Source: UBA1351 sp965140555
GTDB taxonomy: Bacteria > Bacillota > Clostridia > Lachnospirales > Vallitaleaceae
Assembly (NCBI GenBank): GCA_965140555.1
Contig: OZ223259.1
Coordinates: 1,302,001 to 1,366,000, forward strand
Length of the DNA: 64,000 nt
Direction of reading: 5' to 3'
Part shown: positions 41,478 through 50,537 of the stretch, piece after piece
Numbering within the stretch: the stretch's first letter is position 1
Layout of the letters: each line of letters begins with the position of its first letter
Notes under the pieces: model-generated
Told to the model about the DNA's origin: nothing
The model's input: only the letters and a program-made list of their open reading frames with translations
Database searches by the model: none
Made by a program: the position numbers and the translations under genes

Positions 41478-43175
41478 TTACGACTCTTTACCTATACTTT
41501 CAACAAACGCTTCCACAGTCATCACTTGATTTTCCCGTTCGCCTCTTGGTCTGACAGAAATCAAGCCCTTCTCCTCTTCCTCATTACCTAAAATGATGAG
41601 ATAAGGAATCTTTTGCATACCACCTTCACGAATCTTATAGCCGATACGTTCAGAACGGAAATCCGATTCAACACGAACACCGGCTTTGATCAAAGCCTCT
41701 TCTACCGATTTTCCATAAGCCACATTCCCATCCCCTATAGACATCACGCGAGCTTGAACCGGAGCCAACCATAGGGGAAAGGCACCTGCGTAATGCTCAA
41801 TAAGAATGCCTATAAAACGTTCAATAGATCCATAGACAACACGGTGGAGCATAATCGGTCGTTGTTCACTATTATCATCGGCAACATATGTCAAATCAAA
41901 GCGTGCCGGTAATTGGAAATCCAACTGAATTGTACCACATTGCCATGTTCTGCCTAGGCTGTCTGTTAAGTGGAAGTCAATCTTCGGTCCGTAAAAAGCC
42001 CCGTCTCCTTCATTGACAACATAGTCCACACCTTTATGTTCCAAGGCATTTTTCAACGCTGCTTCAGCCATGTCCCAATCTGCCTCATCACCAATTCGCT
42101 TTTCCGGTCGTGTGGATAATTCGATGTGGTAGTCAAAGCCAAATCGTGCGTACATCCGGTCTATGAGTTCCATAACCCCGATAATCTCATCTTCCACTTG
42201 GCTACGAGTCATGAAGATATGGGCATCATCTTGAGTGAAACTTCGAACACGCATTAATCCGTGTAGGGCGCCACTTAATTCATGGCGATGAACCACACCC
42301 AACTCCGCCATACGTATGGGTAGTTCTTTGTAGGAATGCTTCTTGGACTTGTAGGCCAACATCCCTCCCGGGCAATTCATCGGCTTGATAGCATAGTCTT
42401 CTCCATCAATCTCTGTTGTATACATATTCTCCCGATAGTAGTCCCAGTGACCGGAAGTTTCCCATAAGGAACGGTTCATAATAATCGGAGTCGATACCTC
42501 AATATATCCCATTTCCCGATGGACTTGCTTCCAATAAGCAATAAGGGCATCCTTTAAACGAATCCCTTTATCAAAGAAAACAGGAAATCCGGGACCTTCA
42601 TCATAGATTGTAAAGAGTTCTAACTCCTTGCCCAACTTACGGTGGTCACGCTTCTTAGCTTCTTCCAACCGTTCCAAATACTCAGTCATCTCTTTTTTCT
42701 TGGGGAAGGCAATCCCATAGATACGAGTTAACATCTTGTTCTTCTCGTCCCCTCGCCAATATGCCCCTGCTACACTCATGAGTTTAAAGGCTTTGATTTC
42801 CTTTGTTTTGCGTATATGTGGGCCCTTGCATAAGTCTACAAACTCACCTTGTTGATAGAAGGATAGCACGGCATCTTCAGGAAGATCCTGAATCAATTCA
42901 ATCTTATACGGCTCATTCCGGTCTTGCATCAGTTGGATGGCTTCTTCTCTCGGAAGCTCGAATCGAGTTATCTCCAAATTTTCCTTAACAATCTTTGCCA
43001 TCTCCGCTTCAATGGCCAGCAGGTCTTCCGGTGTAAAGGGTACTTCTTTATCAAAATCATAATAAAAGCCATCTTTGATTGCCGGTCCTATAGCAAGACT
43101 GACCTCCGGGTATAAGCGTTTCACTGCTTGTGCCAATAGATGTGCTGCTGAATGTCGTAATACGTTCATTTCCAT
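41478..43175 (-). CDS. thrS: Threonyl-tRNA synthetase without TGS domain
   Basis: About 565 residues. The N-terminal editing domain (HSAAHLLAQAV, later DLCKGPH) is directly at the start; the TGS domain that normally precedes it (full-length enzymes are ~640 residues) is absent. The class II catalytic core follows (MNCPGG, HRHELSGALHGLMRVRSFTQ, WQCGTIQLDF) and then the anticodon-binding domain. I prefer ATG 43175 (MEMNVLRHSAAH), which has AAAGGA upstream; the frame is open back to ATG 43238 but that lacks a site. Control is by a T-box leader and a near-consensus promoter. Confidence 0.92.
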   Translation of the reverse strand: MEMNVLRHSAAHLLAQAVKRLYPEVSLAIGPAIKDGFYYDFDKEVPFTPEDLLAIEAEMAKIVKENLEITRFELPREEAIQLMQDRNEPYKIELIQDLPEDAVLSFYQQGEFVDLCKGPHIRKTKEIKAFKLMSVAGAYWRGDEKNKMLTRIYGIAFPKKKEMTEYLERLEEAKKRDHRKLGKELELFTIYDEGPGFPVFFDKGIRLKDALIAYWKQVHREMGYIEVSTPIIMNRSLWETSGHWDYYRENMYTTEIDGEDYAIKPMNCPGGMLAYKSKKHSYKELPIRMAELGVVHRHELSGALHGLMRVRSFTQDDAHIFMTRSQVEDEIIGVMELIDRMYARFGFDYHIELSTRPEKRIGDEADWDMAEAALKNALEHKGVDYVVNEGDGAFYGPKIDFHLTDSLGRTWQCGTIQLDFQLPARFDLTYVADDNSEQRPIMLHRVVYGSIERFIGILIEHYAGAFPLWLAPVQARVMSIGDGNVAYGKSVEEALIKAGVRVESDFRSERIGYKIREGGMQKIPYLIILGNEEEEKGLISVRPRGERENQVMTVEAFVESIGKES

Positions 43176-43323
43176 ATGTGTTACCGTCCTTTCATGGTGA
43201 ATGCTTCCTCGTTGGTTTTCTGAATGCATTCTAATCATGGTTCATTCATGTATTGGTATCATCGTAATCATTTCACTTAAAAACTGCCATTATCGGCAAT
43301 TTCAGGATTAAATATGAGCATAT

Positions 43324-43600
43324 AAAAAGCACCATTAATAAGCTAATTGCTTATCAAGGGTGCTCGAAATCCAAACACGGTTCCACCTCGAAATTTCACT
43401 TCAGATTCTGTCAAATCCTATACCTTAACGCGGTCACTCGTCCTCGTATACTGATCCATCTTCTCTCAGATGCATTTTCAACAAGGCAGTTCGGGAATGG
43501 TTTTCGTCCAACCTCTTACATAAGATACTCTCACCATATGTATCTCTCTCTGGTTGCGATTGATGGACTACTCGTTTCCGTCTTCACTTTTATATGCTGT
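43324..43600 (-). promoter_or_regulatory. T-box riboswitch, threonine specifier
   Basis: On the minus strand, an AGAGAGA stem I motif, an ACC triplet in AAAACCATTCCCGAAC (probable Thr specifier), the T-box element (TTTCGAGGTGGAACCGTG) and an intrinsic terminator (AGCACCC paired with GGTGCT, then TTTTT at 43,325) lie between promoter and thrS. Uncharged tRNA-Thr should relieve termination. Confidence 0.87.
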
Positions 43601-43607
43601 TGAGGAG

Positions 43608-43636
43608 ATTATAGCACTATGGTTTTGGACTGTCAA
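43608..43636 (-). promoter_or_regulatory. thrS promoter
   Basis: A perfect TTGACA (complement of 43631-43636) and TATAAT (complement of 43608-43613) with a 17-base spacer. It overlaps the 3' end of the gene upstream, which ends at 43633. Confidence 0.85.
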
Positions 43637-44067
43637 GTAACTTCCTTCACTCCTCTAATTACAGATTCATGTCCTGAATATTCAATCTTCATTTCTTGAA
43701 ACGTCTCGACATCATTGATTAATAGAATCGTGTTGTTTTTCCAAACCGTTGTATGCTTCATAAAAGAATACTTCTCCAATAAACGACCATCTACATAAAT
43801 CTTCAGATGATCTGGTTGTGAAAAAATAGTAGGTTCTCCATTAAAACATATTTGATAAACATTGACTTCTGTATCATACAATGCAAACTCAATTGTATTA
43901 TCACCGAGATCCTTGTTCTGAACATCCAAGTATTCAACATCATCATGACTGGATGGTGTCATAATAAGCCTACTTCTAAACGGATATGTGTTTATCACAA
44001 AAACTACACCTATAATTAATAGAATTATAATGATAATCTTTGCTGTCTTTTTAGTATCTATACCCAA
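43633..44067 (-). CDS. Membrane-anchored protein, function unknown
   Basis: About 144 residues: an N-terminal transmembrane helix (AKIIIIILLIIGVVFVIN) and an extracytoplasmic domain of ~110 residues, probably beta-rich (LKIYVDGRLLEKYSF). The start is TTG 44067, six bases after GGGGAG; an in-frame TTG at 44073 directly abuts that site and is less likely. No family recognised. The stop codon overlaps the -35 box of thrS. Confidence 0.65.
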   Translation of the reverse strand: MGIDTKKTAKIIIIILLIIGVVFVINTYPFRSRLIMTPSSHDDVEYLDVQNKDLGDNTIEFALYDTEVNVYQICFNGEPTIFSQPDHLKIYVDGRLLEKYSFMKHTTVWKNNTILLINDVETFQEMKIEYSGHESVIRGVKEVT

Positions 44068-44087
44068 TTCCAACTCCCCATTTCATC

Positions 44088-44325
44088 AAAGCATATAGTT
44101 GAACTTTCGCATACAGTATATTGTTACGAACGCATCTACGTAATCTATATATTGTATGTGAATTTAGGGAAACTTGCTTTTGACTCCCTAATCATATGTT
44201 GATTAGGTCGACAAAAGCATATAGTTGAACTTTCGCATACAATATATTGTTACGAACGCTTCTACGTAATCTATATATTGTATGTGAATTTAGGGAAACT
44301 TGCTTTTGTCGGGCTAATCATATGT
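44088..44325. repeat. Tandem MITE-like palindromic repeat, two copies, period 126 bp
   Basis: Two near-identical units (from 44,088 and 44,209) share AAAGCATATAGTTGAACTTT at one end and GGGAAACTTGCTTTTG at the other. The arms are imperfect inverted repeats, and the centre is also palindromic (CATACAATATA ... TATATTGTATG, with TTACG/CGTAA inside). A third copy lies inverted near 49.6 kb. No coding capacity. Confidence 0.8.
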
Positions 44326-44396
44326 TCAATAGTATTTGATTTGCTATCAATAGAGTATATGTGATTGCTATTATGTTGACGAGCCACTTTTTCAAC

Positions 44397-44744
44397 CTAT
44401 CCCTCTGCATAATATGCTACCAAATATCGCACATCTTCCAACGTATAATCAATATAAACAACTTCTCCAATAACATCTATAGCTTTACAACTACTGTCTT
44501 CAGGAATAAAATCCCTTGCAACTTGATTTAGATCCTCTGACATGACGAATGACTCTTGGGTGTTATTCATAAACCTGCTTAAAACAGCTGGATGTTGTTC
44601 TTTCTCTCGGTCAATACTCATATCAATAGTACTATCCGGCTCCGTGACGTCTCTTAAGAATTCATCCTTCGATATTACAAAAATCACTGTTAAAATCAGA
44701 AGCAATGAAAAGGAAGCAACCACTATTTTTCTTTTTATTTTCAT
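44397..44744 (-). CDS. Membrane-anchored protein, function unknown
   Basis: 115 residues. One N-terminal transmembrane segment (IVVASFSLLLILTVIFVI) and an acidic extracytoplasmic domain of about 85 residues ending YLVAYYAEG. ATG with GGAG upstream. No family recognised; it follows the TPR lipoprotein gene by 87 bp on the same strand and may share its transcript. Confidence 0.65.
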   Translation of the reverse strand: MKIKRKIVVASFSLLLILTVIFVISKDEFLRDVTEPDSTIDMSIDREKEQHPAVLSRFMNNTQESFVMSEDLNQVARDFIPEDSSCKAIDVIGEVVYIDYTLEDVRYLVAYYAEG

Positions 44745-44831
44745 AGTCTTTTTCTCCTTTTGAATACGATATTCTTTACAAAAATAATCCTATCAAAACT
44801 CTTATATGCTATGTATGAGCGTGTCCGTACA

Positions 44832-46703
44832 CTAGTGGTTTTCTGCCGATAAACGTTCTTCAATCGCTCTTATATTAATTTGCGCATTAATGCCAAACTC
44901 TGTCTCCGGATATTCGTCAAGCAATGTGTTATAGGCCTCAAGAGCCATTCCATCATCCTTATCTTGTACATAAGACCAAGCAATCCAATTATAAGCATCA
45001 TCCACTGCATTCGTCCCGGGATATTTCTCTATAACTTGTTCAAAATATGATCGTGCAAGTTCCCTCTCCTTATTATATAGCAAATAGTACACACCGATTT
45101 CTGCCAGTGCATCATCAGCATATTGCGTCTTCGGTAGGTTCTCAACAATACTTTCATAGGTCGTCAACATCGCTTCTCTGTCATCCAACTCTCGATAACA
45201 TCCTGCCCGCATCATTTCAATACGACTAATTTCGTCATTATCTGATGTTTTTTTCTTAGCCTTATCATAATACTCGAGAGCCAGTTCGTACTCCCTCTTT
45301 TCTTTGAGGAGTGTTGCCATCTGATAGAGATTTTCTTCACTATCATTCTTAGAATACTGCAACAAATGATAAAGAATATCCACCCGTTTTTTATCCCATC
45401 CACTATAATAACCATACTCCACATCAAGAAAATAGTCCATCGCTAAGTCTAAGTCATCATGATTAAACGCATTGTGAGCCAATCCTGTTTTAATAGTATT
45501 CCTTATTGCCTCCTTGTTGATTCCATCTATCTTAATGGTTCTCTCTTCTGTTTTTTCCACCATAATCTTTGCATTTTCATACTCACATTCCATATTCGAA
45601 CTAATATACGCTTCAAATTCTTTTTTGACATTCTGACGCCCGATTTTATTGTCTTGAACAAAATAGAGTAAGTCATAATATCGAGAATCATCACCGGTTT
45701 GTACAAAATAATTGTTATATAAGGTCAGTAATTTTCGAATGGCATACTCAGCATAATTAGAGTTCATATACGTCTTAAGATACTCATGAAAATACCCTTC
45801 TGCTTCATCCATTCTATTTTTATCTACATATTTATAACCATCCTTCCACTCACCCCAAACCATATCATAAGCTTGATTAGCTCTCGCATACATTGCTCTG
45901 TCATAAATAGGACTAGTCTTGTAATTCTCGATTATGGTATCATAATCCCCAAGAAAATAATAAGCATAGTCAATAAAAGGTTCATCCGGATACGCTTCTA
46001 TCAATTGGCTTAGAAATCTATAGTCTTCGGACCCCTTCTCAAAGGGATAACAATACCCATTATCTCGGAGATCATAAAAATTCTTCTGAGTAACACCAAA
46101 CCAGATATAGGACAAATCATTTGACGGATAGGTTTCTCTCAATGTATCAATCGTTGTCTTCGCGTCGTCGAAACCTTGGTTTACATAAAGATAATGTTCT
46201 AAATATACTGTATCAAATAAAAAACGATGATTATCTTCTTTTTCCGTCTTATACTTTTCTTGAACAATACGCAATGCGTCAAAATAATTACTTTCCGACA
46301 TTAGAATGGGCACTGTGTAATTAATTCTAATCTCCGGCAGAATACCGTCCTTAAATTCAGGCATACGATACATGAGTTCTCTTAAAGTCTCAAAATCTCC
46401 ATCGTTTATATAAGTTGTCATTAAATCAATATACAGCTTTTCTCTTTCGTCTGTAAAATACCTTGGATTATCCCATCTGAAACGTCTGTCATAACGTCCG
46501 TCATCCGACTTAAATCTGTACGGCATGTTTTCCATGGCAAATGTCACTAGAGGATCCTCTCCATTAATTTGTTCCGCACCAAGGGTATCTTCAGCTTTCA
46601 CTTCCTTTTGACTAGGATGGCATCCTGTCATCCCTATGACCAAGATCATCCCTCCAAGTGTTAACCAATATCTACTTTTCTTTTTTCGCTCATGTGGTAT
46701 CAT
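44832..46703 (-). CDS. TPR-repeat lipoprotein
   Basis: 623 residues. The N-terminus carries a lipoprotein signal (LTLGGMILVIGMTGC, lipobox Cys near residue 28). The rest is helical with tetratricopeptide-like repeats, clearest in the C-terminal third (YQMATLLKEKREYELALEYY; DALAEIGVYYLLYNKERELA; AWSYVQDKDDGMALEAYNTL). Such proteins act as outer-face scaffolds for protein assembly; the partner is not evident. ATG preceded by GGGAG. Confidence 0.8.
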   Translation of the reverse strand: MIPHERKKKSRYWLTLGGMILVIGMTGCHPSQKEVKAEDTLGAEQINGEDPLVTFAMENMPYRFKSDDGRYDRRFRWDNPRYFTDEREKLYIDLMTTYINDGDFETLRELMYRMPEFKDGILPEIRINYTVPILMSESNYFDALRIVQEKYKTEKEDNHRFLFDTVYLEHYLYVNQGFDDAKTTIDTLRETYPSNDLSYIWFGVTQKNFYDLRDNGYCYPFEKGSEDYRFLSQLIEAYPDEPFIDYAYYFLGDYDTIIENYKTSPIYDRAMYARANQAYDMVWGEWKDGYKYVDKNRMDEAEGYFHEYLKTYMNSNYAEYAIRKLLTLYNNYFVQTGDDSRYYDLLYFVQDNKIGRQNVKKEFEAYISSNMECEYENAKIMVEKTEERTIKIDGINKEAIRNTIKTGLAHNAFNHDDLDLAMDYFLDVEYGYYSGWDKKRVDILYHLLQYSKNDSEENLYQMATLLKEKREYELALEYYDKAKKKTSDNDEISRIEMMRAGCYRELDDREAMLTTYESIVENLPKTQYADDALAEIGVYYLLYNKERELARSYFEQVIEKYPGTNAVDDAYNWIAWSYVQDKDDGMALEAYNTLLDEYPETEFGINAQINIRAIEERLSAENH

Positions 46704-46782
46704 TTGTACACTCCCATTTCACTTTCTATCCTTAATTTCTTCTCTCAGTTTGTATGCCTCTTCATCAATTTTTAAACTCTTT

Positions 46783-47352
46783 TTATTCTTGCCCCCTCTT
46801 CATTGTTTCATAGGCCACCCTATCAATGCCGTATAAAACATGAGGTTTTAACCAGTTACCTTCTTGCACATTGGGATGCATGAATTCCCCTTTATACTGT
46901 AGGTCAATTTTCTCCATGACATGTCTGGATGGTTCATTAACGACAGCCGTAAAGGAATAAATCTCATCTAGCCCCAGAGTTTCATAGGCATATCGTAGGC
47001 ACCTCTTAGCACCTTCCGTTGCATATCCATGATTCCAATAGTGTTTATCCAATCGCCATCCGATTTCAACACAGGGTGTAAAATCAGCTTCAAATGTTGG
47101 ATTGTTAAATCCTATAAACCCTATAAATTCACCGGTTTCCAAGAGTTCAACTGCCCACAGCCCATAATGATACTGTTCAAAATGAGCGGTTATGCGTTCT
47201 ATCATTCCCTGGCTTTCCTCTTCGGATAAGGTTTTTGGAAAATATCGCATAACTTCCGGATCATGATTCATAGAACTAAAAGGCAAGGCATCCTCTTTTT
47301 TCCAAAGCCGAAATCCCAAACGTTCTGATGTAAATTCATAATTATTATTCAT
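46783..47352 (-). CDS. GNAT acetyltransferase (RimJ/RimL type)
   Basis: 189 residues with the layout of the RimJ/RimL-like Acetyltransf_3 group: SERLGFRLWKKEDA at the start, EIGWRLDKHYWNHGYATEGA (acetyl-CoA-binding motif A), and a C-terminal VVNEPSRHVMEKIDLQYKGE. It should transfer an acetyl group to an amine; the substrate cannot be told. Single gene with ATG and a GAGGA site. Confidence 0.88.
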   Translation of the reverse strand: MNNNYEFTSERLGFRLWKKEDALPFSSMNHDPEVMRYFPKTLSEEESQGMIERITAHFEQYHYGLWAVELLETGEFIGFIGFNNPTFEADFTPCVEIGWRLDKHYWNHGYATEGAKRCLRYAYETLGLDEIYSFTAVVNEPSRHVMEKIDLQYKGEFMHPNVQEGNWLKPHVLYGIDRVAYETMKRGQE

Positions 47353-47421
47353 TTTATAATCCTCAATAGGGAAAATTAAAAAAGACTTTTCCCCGTCATC
47401 TTTTTTATACTATAGCTGTTC

Positions 47422-47514
47422 TAGTGTACTGGCCTGTTCATATTTGAACGAATGATACAGAATGTTTTTTCATAGGCAAATCATTTGTCTATTTATAAGC
47501 GTGTCAGTACACTA
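47422..47514. repeat. 93-bp element with 10-bp terminal inverted repeats
   Basis: Perfect ends TAGTGTACTG (47422-47431) and CAGTACACTA (47505-47514). One end with its flank (AGCGTGTC-GTACACTA) recurs at 44,818-44,835. It looks like a small non-autonomous mobile or palindromic intergenic element. Confidence 0.5.
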
Positions 47515-47539
47515 TCACCCTAACCAGTTTATAAAATAA

Positions 47540-47565
47540 GTATAGCCTATATATATAGGCTATAC
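47540..47565. terminator. Perfect 26-bp palindrome after the DUF4179 gene
   Basis: GTATAGCCTA-TATATA-TAGGCTATAC lies eight bases beyond the stop of the minus-strand DUF4179 gene. The position suits an intrinsic terminator, but no long T-run follows. Confidence 0.5.
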
Positions 47566-47573
47566 AAGAGGAT

Positions 47574-49004
47574 TTATTCTTCATATTGAATCGGTATATG
47601 AACCATACCTTTCTGCTGAACAATTAGCTTAGGTGCTTCAAGTTTGAAGGTAAAGTTTTTCTCTTCACCCACTTCAAAGTAAACACTATAGCTATGCTCA
47701 TCCACTCCATCCTTATTCATATCCGTATATGCCGTCTGCCTGTGTTGAGATTCATAACCTGTAAGTTCTATAGAATTAAAAGAAAATTCCGATTCATCGT
47801 CAATCTCATAGTCAATTCGAAGCTCCTCCTCCTCTTGTTCAACAGCGGTTATGATGAATTCATGACCATAGTAATCATAAGTTATTGGGTAATTATCTTC
47901 TCTACTTAAATGATAGACTTCATGGTCCAGTTCATAGAAGTAAGCGCTATAGCGAAGAATCAATTCATTCACTTTATCATAATAAATAGATGGTATGACC
48001 TGATAGCTAACCTCCCCGTTTTCACCACCTATCCTACTTATGGCCGGACTCCCATAGATTCCTCCTGAATCATCTAACCATTCAATCGCCTCTAGTCCAA
48101 CACTAAGAATTCCTTCTTTCGACGTTAAGTGCCCATTTAATACCATTTTCGAAGGCGATACGACCAATTCATCCAACTGAAGATTCCCTTCCTTCCAATC
48201 AATGCTTTGATTAATATTCACATACCGATTGGGAAGAATATCGGCCTCACTTATAGGCACCATGAAGGTATTAAAGGAGTGAATAACTTCCTCAACGTCA
48301 CCCTTCTCTTCATAAACGGTACATTTGAAGGTAAGTCCGCCCTCTTGTTCAAGTATGGATTGAATAGGATCCGGATTGAGCCTATTAAATTTAATGTTAA
48401 CCTTATTCTGATTATACGATTCATATGAATTTAATTCTGCATCTACGACTTCATTTTCTACAGAAATCATGTAGGAATATATTGGAGCTCCGTTAGGTTT
48501 ATGCCATTGACTCTCTTCAATCGTTTCATCCATACCTTCACCTTTCATATCCTCGTAGGCTTGTCCCTCTGTAAAATAAGGTCCTTCTAATGTTGAGGTA
48601 AATGTCATCCGTTCTTCATCAATCAGCATATTCGATAACGTTAAGGTATAGGGTCCGTCTGTTACAACAATAGGGTCCAATATGGGATAGTCATGAAACA
48701 TGGCATTTTCTGTTCCGGCATCCGTGGTCATAAATTCCACCAGATAATTGAGTAAGGGAACTTCCTTAGCAAAGGAGGCAAAGCTGTTATTGGAATAAAT
48801 CAGCCCACTTAATAGAACAATCAAAAGACCTACTCCTGCTACTGTTTTTAGGAACGGTTTTGCTAAACGCTTCTTTTTGGGTCCTAGCTGTTCTAAGATG
48901 GTCTCTACTGTACCCGAAAGTTCTTCCGGTATCGTCGTATCCAACGTTTCTATTTCTCGAAGCAACGCTTCATATGCTTTCTCTTGTTCGTTATAGTTGT
49001 CCAT
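47574..49004 (-). CDS. DUF4179-type membrane anti-sigma factor
   Basis: 476 residues. A short cytoplasmic N-terminus (~55 residues) precedes one transmembrane helix (TVAGVGLLIVLLSGLIYS) and a large external domain resembling DUF4179/DUF5643 proteins (for example LDPIVVTDGPYTLTLSNMLI). Such proteins usually hold the co-encoded ECF sigma factor at the membrane. The start overlaps the sigma gene by 14 bp, a sign of translational coupling. The released signal is unknown. Confidence 0.82.
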   Translation of the reverse strand: MDNYNEQEKAYEALLREIETLDTTIPEELSGTVETILEQLGPKKKRLAKPFLKTVAGVGLLIVLLSGLIYSNNSFASFAKEVPLLNYLVEFMTTDAGTENAMFHDYPILDPIVVTDGPYTLTLSNMLIDEERMTFTSTLEGPYFTEGQAYEDMKGEGMDETIEESQWHKPNGAPIYSYMISVENEVVDAELNSYESYNQNKVNIKFNRLNPDPIQSILEQEGGLTFKCTVYEEKGDVEEVIHSFNTFMVPISEADILPNRYVNINQSIDWKEGNLQLDELVVSPSKMVLNGHLTSKEGILSVGLEAIEWLDDSGGIYGSPAISRIGGENGEVSYQVIPSIYYDKVNELILRYSAYFYELDHEVYHLSREDNYPITYDYYGHEFIITAVEQEEEELRIDYEIDDESEFSFNSIELTGYESQHRQTAYTDMNKDGVDEHSYSVYFEVGEEKNFTFKLEAPKLIVQQKGMVHIPIQYEE

Positions 49005-49521
49005 GAGCCGACTCCTTTCTGTTTAATATCTTCCGAAGTTCTTTTAGAGCACTATATGTTCTTGTCTTCACAGTACTTTCAGGCAGTTCTAACATGGTAC
49101 CAATCTCTCGAAAGGTATACCCTTCATAATATTTCATCATCAGGATACTTCTATCCCTAGGCTCCAACTTTCTCATTGCTATGCGAAGGTCCATAATTTC
49201 TTCTCGATCTGACTCTGCATAGGCTAAATAGTCCAAGGAATCAATAGGGATAACCTTATGCCTATCCTTCTTTCGATATATCATCCTTGCCTCATTCGCC
49301 ACAATGGTTAGAAACCAGCTTTTGAATTTACTGCAATCCTCTAGTTGCTTTAGCTTACTATAGGTCTTCTCTATAGCTGAGGCTACGGCATCTTGGCTAT
49401 CTGTTTGATGATGTAGGTAATAGTACGCAATTCGATAAGCGTCTTGGCTTATCTCCCTTATTATATGGTCAAAGGCTTTTTTATTCCCTTTTTGAGCCTT
49501 ACGCACCATTCTCTCCTCCAT
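48991..49521 (-). CDS. ECF-type RNA polymerase sigma factor
   Basis: 176 residues with sigma-70 region 2 (DAYRIAYYYLHHQTDSQDAV, then KFKSWFLTIVANEARMIYRK) and region 4 (YYEGYTFREIGTMLELPEST, VKTRTYSALKELRK). Direct partner of the membrane anti-sigma gene that it overlaps; it should direct polymerase to envelope-stress-type promoters, probably including its own, though I did not find a clear autogenous site. Confidence 0.9.
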   Translation of the reverse strand: MEERMVRKAQKGNKKAFDHIIREISQDAYRIAYYYLHHQTDSQDAVASAIEKTYSKLKQLEDCSKFKSWFLTIVANEARMIYRKKDRHKVIPIDSLDYLAYAESDREEIMDLRIAMRKLEPRDRSILMMKYYEGYTFREIGTMLELPESTVKTRTYSALKELRKILNRKESAHGQL

Positions 49522-49570
49522 ACCTTCTCCTCCACTTCTTTATGTCACTTATATATTCGTTGCCTCGCTT

Positions 49571-49730
49571 GCTTTTGCCGCCCTAATCATTAGATGATTA
49601 GCCCTACAAAGGCAAGTTTCACTAAATCCACATACACTATATAGATTACGTAGATGCATTCGTAACAATATAGTGTATGTGAAAGTTCAACTATATGCTT
49701 TTGTCGCCCTAATCATTAGATGATTAGCCC
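49571..49730. repeat. Third copy of the MITE-like repeat, inverted, flanked by palindromes
   Basis: The core (about 49,605-49,703) is the reverse complement of the repeat at 44.1-44.3 kb. On both sides stands the same palindromic block, CCCTAATCATTAGATGATTA, preceded by GCTTTTGCCG or GCTTTTGTCG. It occupies most of the gap between the sigma gene and tetR. A further inverted repeat (GTGTATC/GATACAC, ~49,783-49,815) follows. Confidence 0.75.
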
Positions 49731-49835
49731 AAGCTAATAGTTTGAAAAACTTTATGTTTTTCTATACTCCCTGAAATATGTGTGTATCGGCTGCCCATAT
49801 ACCATTATGATACACTTTAACCGTACAATAAAAAA

Positions 49836-49877
49836 GTAACAAAAAAGGATTTCTTAAAAGAAATCCTTTTTTGTTAC
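49836..49877 (-). terminator. Terminator overlapping the 3' end of tetR
   Basis: A perfect 20-bp inverted repeat (GTAACAAAAAAGGATTTCTT and its complement, two-base loop) covers the last codons of tetR. A-rich on one arm and T-rich on the other, it should end transcripts. Confidence 0.75.
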
Positions 49878-50456
49878 TATCTTACGTATAAATGGTTCAT
49901 ATATACCTCGTAGATATTCCCTGTTCCTTTCAAAAAGTTCAGGTTCATAGTATGTATTCTGAGTAACCATCATACCGTTCATCATTCGGCTGATAAATTT
50001 CAATTCATTCATATAATCTTCCATGACTACATTCAAACGCCCTGTTAACCATTTAAAAAATTCGTCTTCGAGTTTTAGAAAAACTTCCCAAATTTCTTTG
50101 TCATATAACATTTCATAAAGAAACATCGCGTATATACGTTTATCCGGAGTTATCATGATAAATTTATCTAGGACCGCTTCTGTTATAAGTCGAATATTTT
50201 CTTCATCACTGTTTTCCGGCCCAATCCGTATCATATGATCATTGTACTGCATATACATGATATTTCCACTCTTCATCATATCAATCAAAATTTGTTTTTT
50301 GTCATCATAATAGTGATAAAATCCACCTTTTGATAACTCTGTTTTAGCAATGATATCCTCCATTGTTGTTCTCGGATACCCTTTTTCAATAAAACATAAT
50401 TTAGCAGCTTCATGTATTTCGCGTTTCCGTTCTTCTCGTGTTCTTCTCGTTGCCAT
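49854..50456 (-). CDS. TetR family repressor
   Basis: 200 residues. The N-terminal helix-turn-helix is typical: RTREERKREIHEAAKLCFIE, then TTMEDIIAKTELSKGGFYHY. The C-terminal ligand domain has no clear assignment. I chose ATG 50456 (MATRRTREERK) with AGGAG five bases upstream; the longer frame to 50513 has none. It lies downstream of the MATE exporter gene on the same strand and is likely in one operon with it. An 18-bp palindrome in front of the MATE gene and of the ABC pair is the likely binding site. Confidence 0.9.
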   Translation of the reverse strand: MATRRTREERKREIHEAAKLCFIEKGYPRTTMEDIIAKTELSKGGFYHYYDDKKQILIDMMKSGNIMYMQYNDHMIRIGPENSDEENIRLITEAVLDKFIMITPDKRIYAMFLYEMLYDKEIWEVFLKLEDEFFKWLTGRLNVVMEDYMNELKFISRMMNGMMVTQNTYYEPELFERNREYLRGIYEPFIRKIVTKKDFF

Positions 50457-50537
50457 GAGTAACTCCTTGATTGCATTTCTTCCTATTATATCAAGAAGTA
50501 TAGGCAGATACAAAACTTAATCTGTAGCATACTTCTA

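Noticed and set aside
44088..44325. CRISPR-like array
   Set aside because: Only two long imperfect units with internal palindromes and no regular short repeat-spacer pattern; better explained as a MITE-like tandem.
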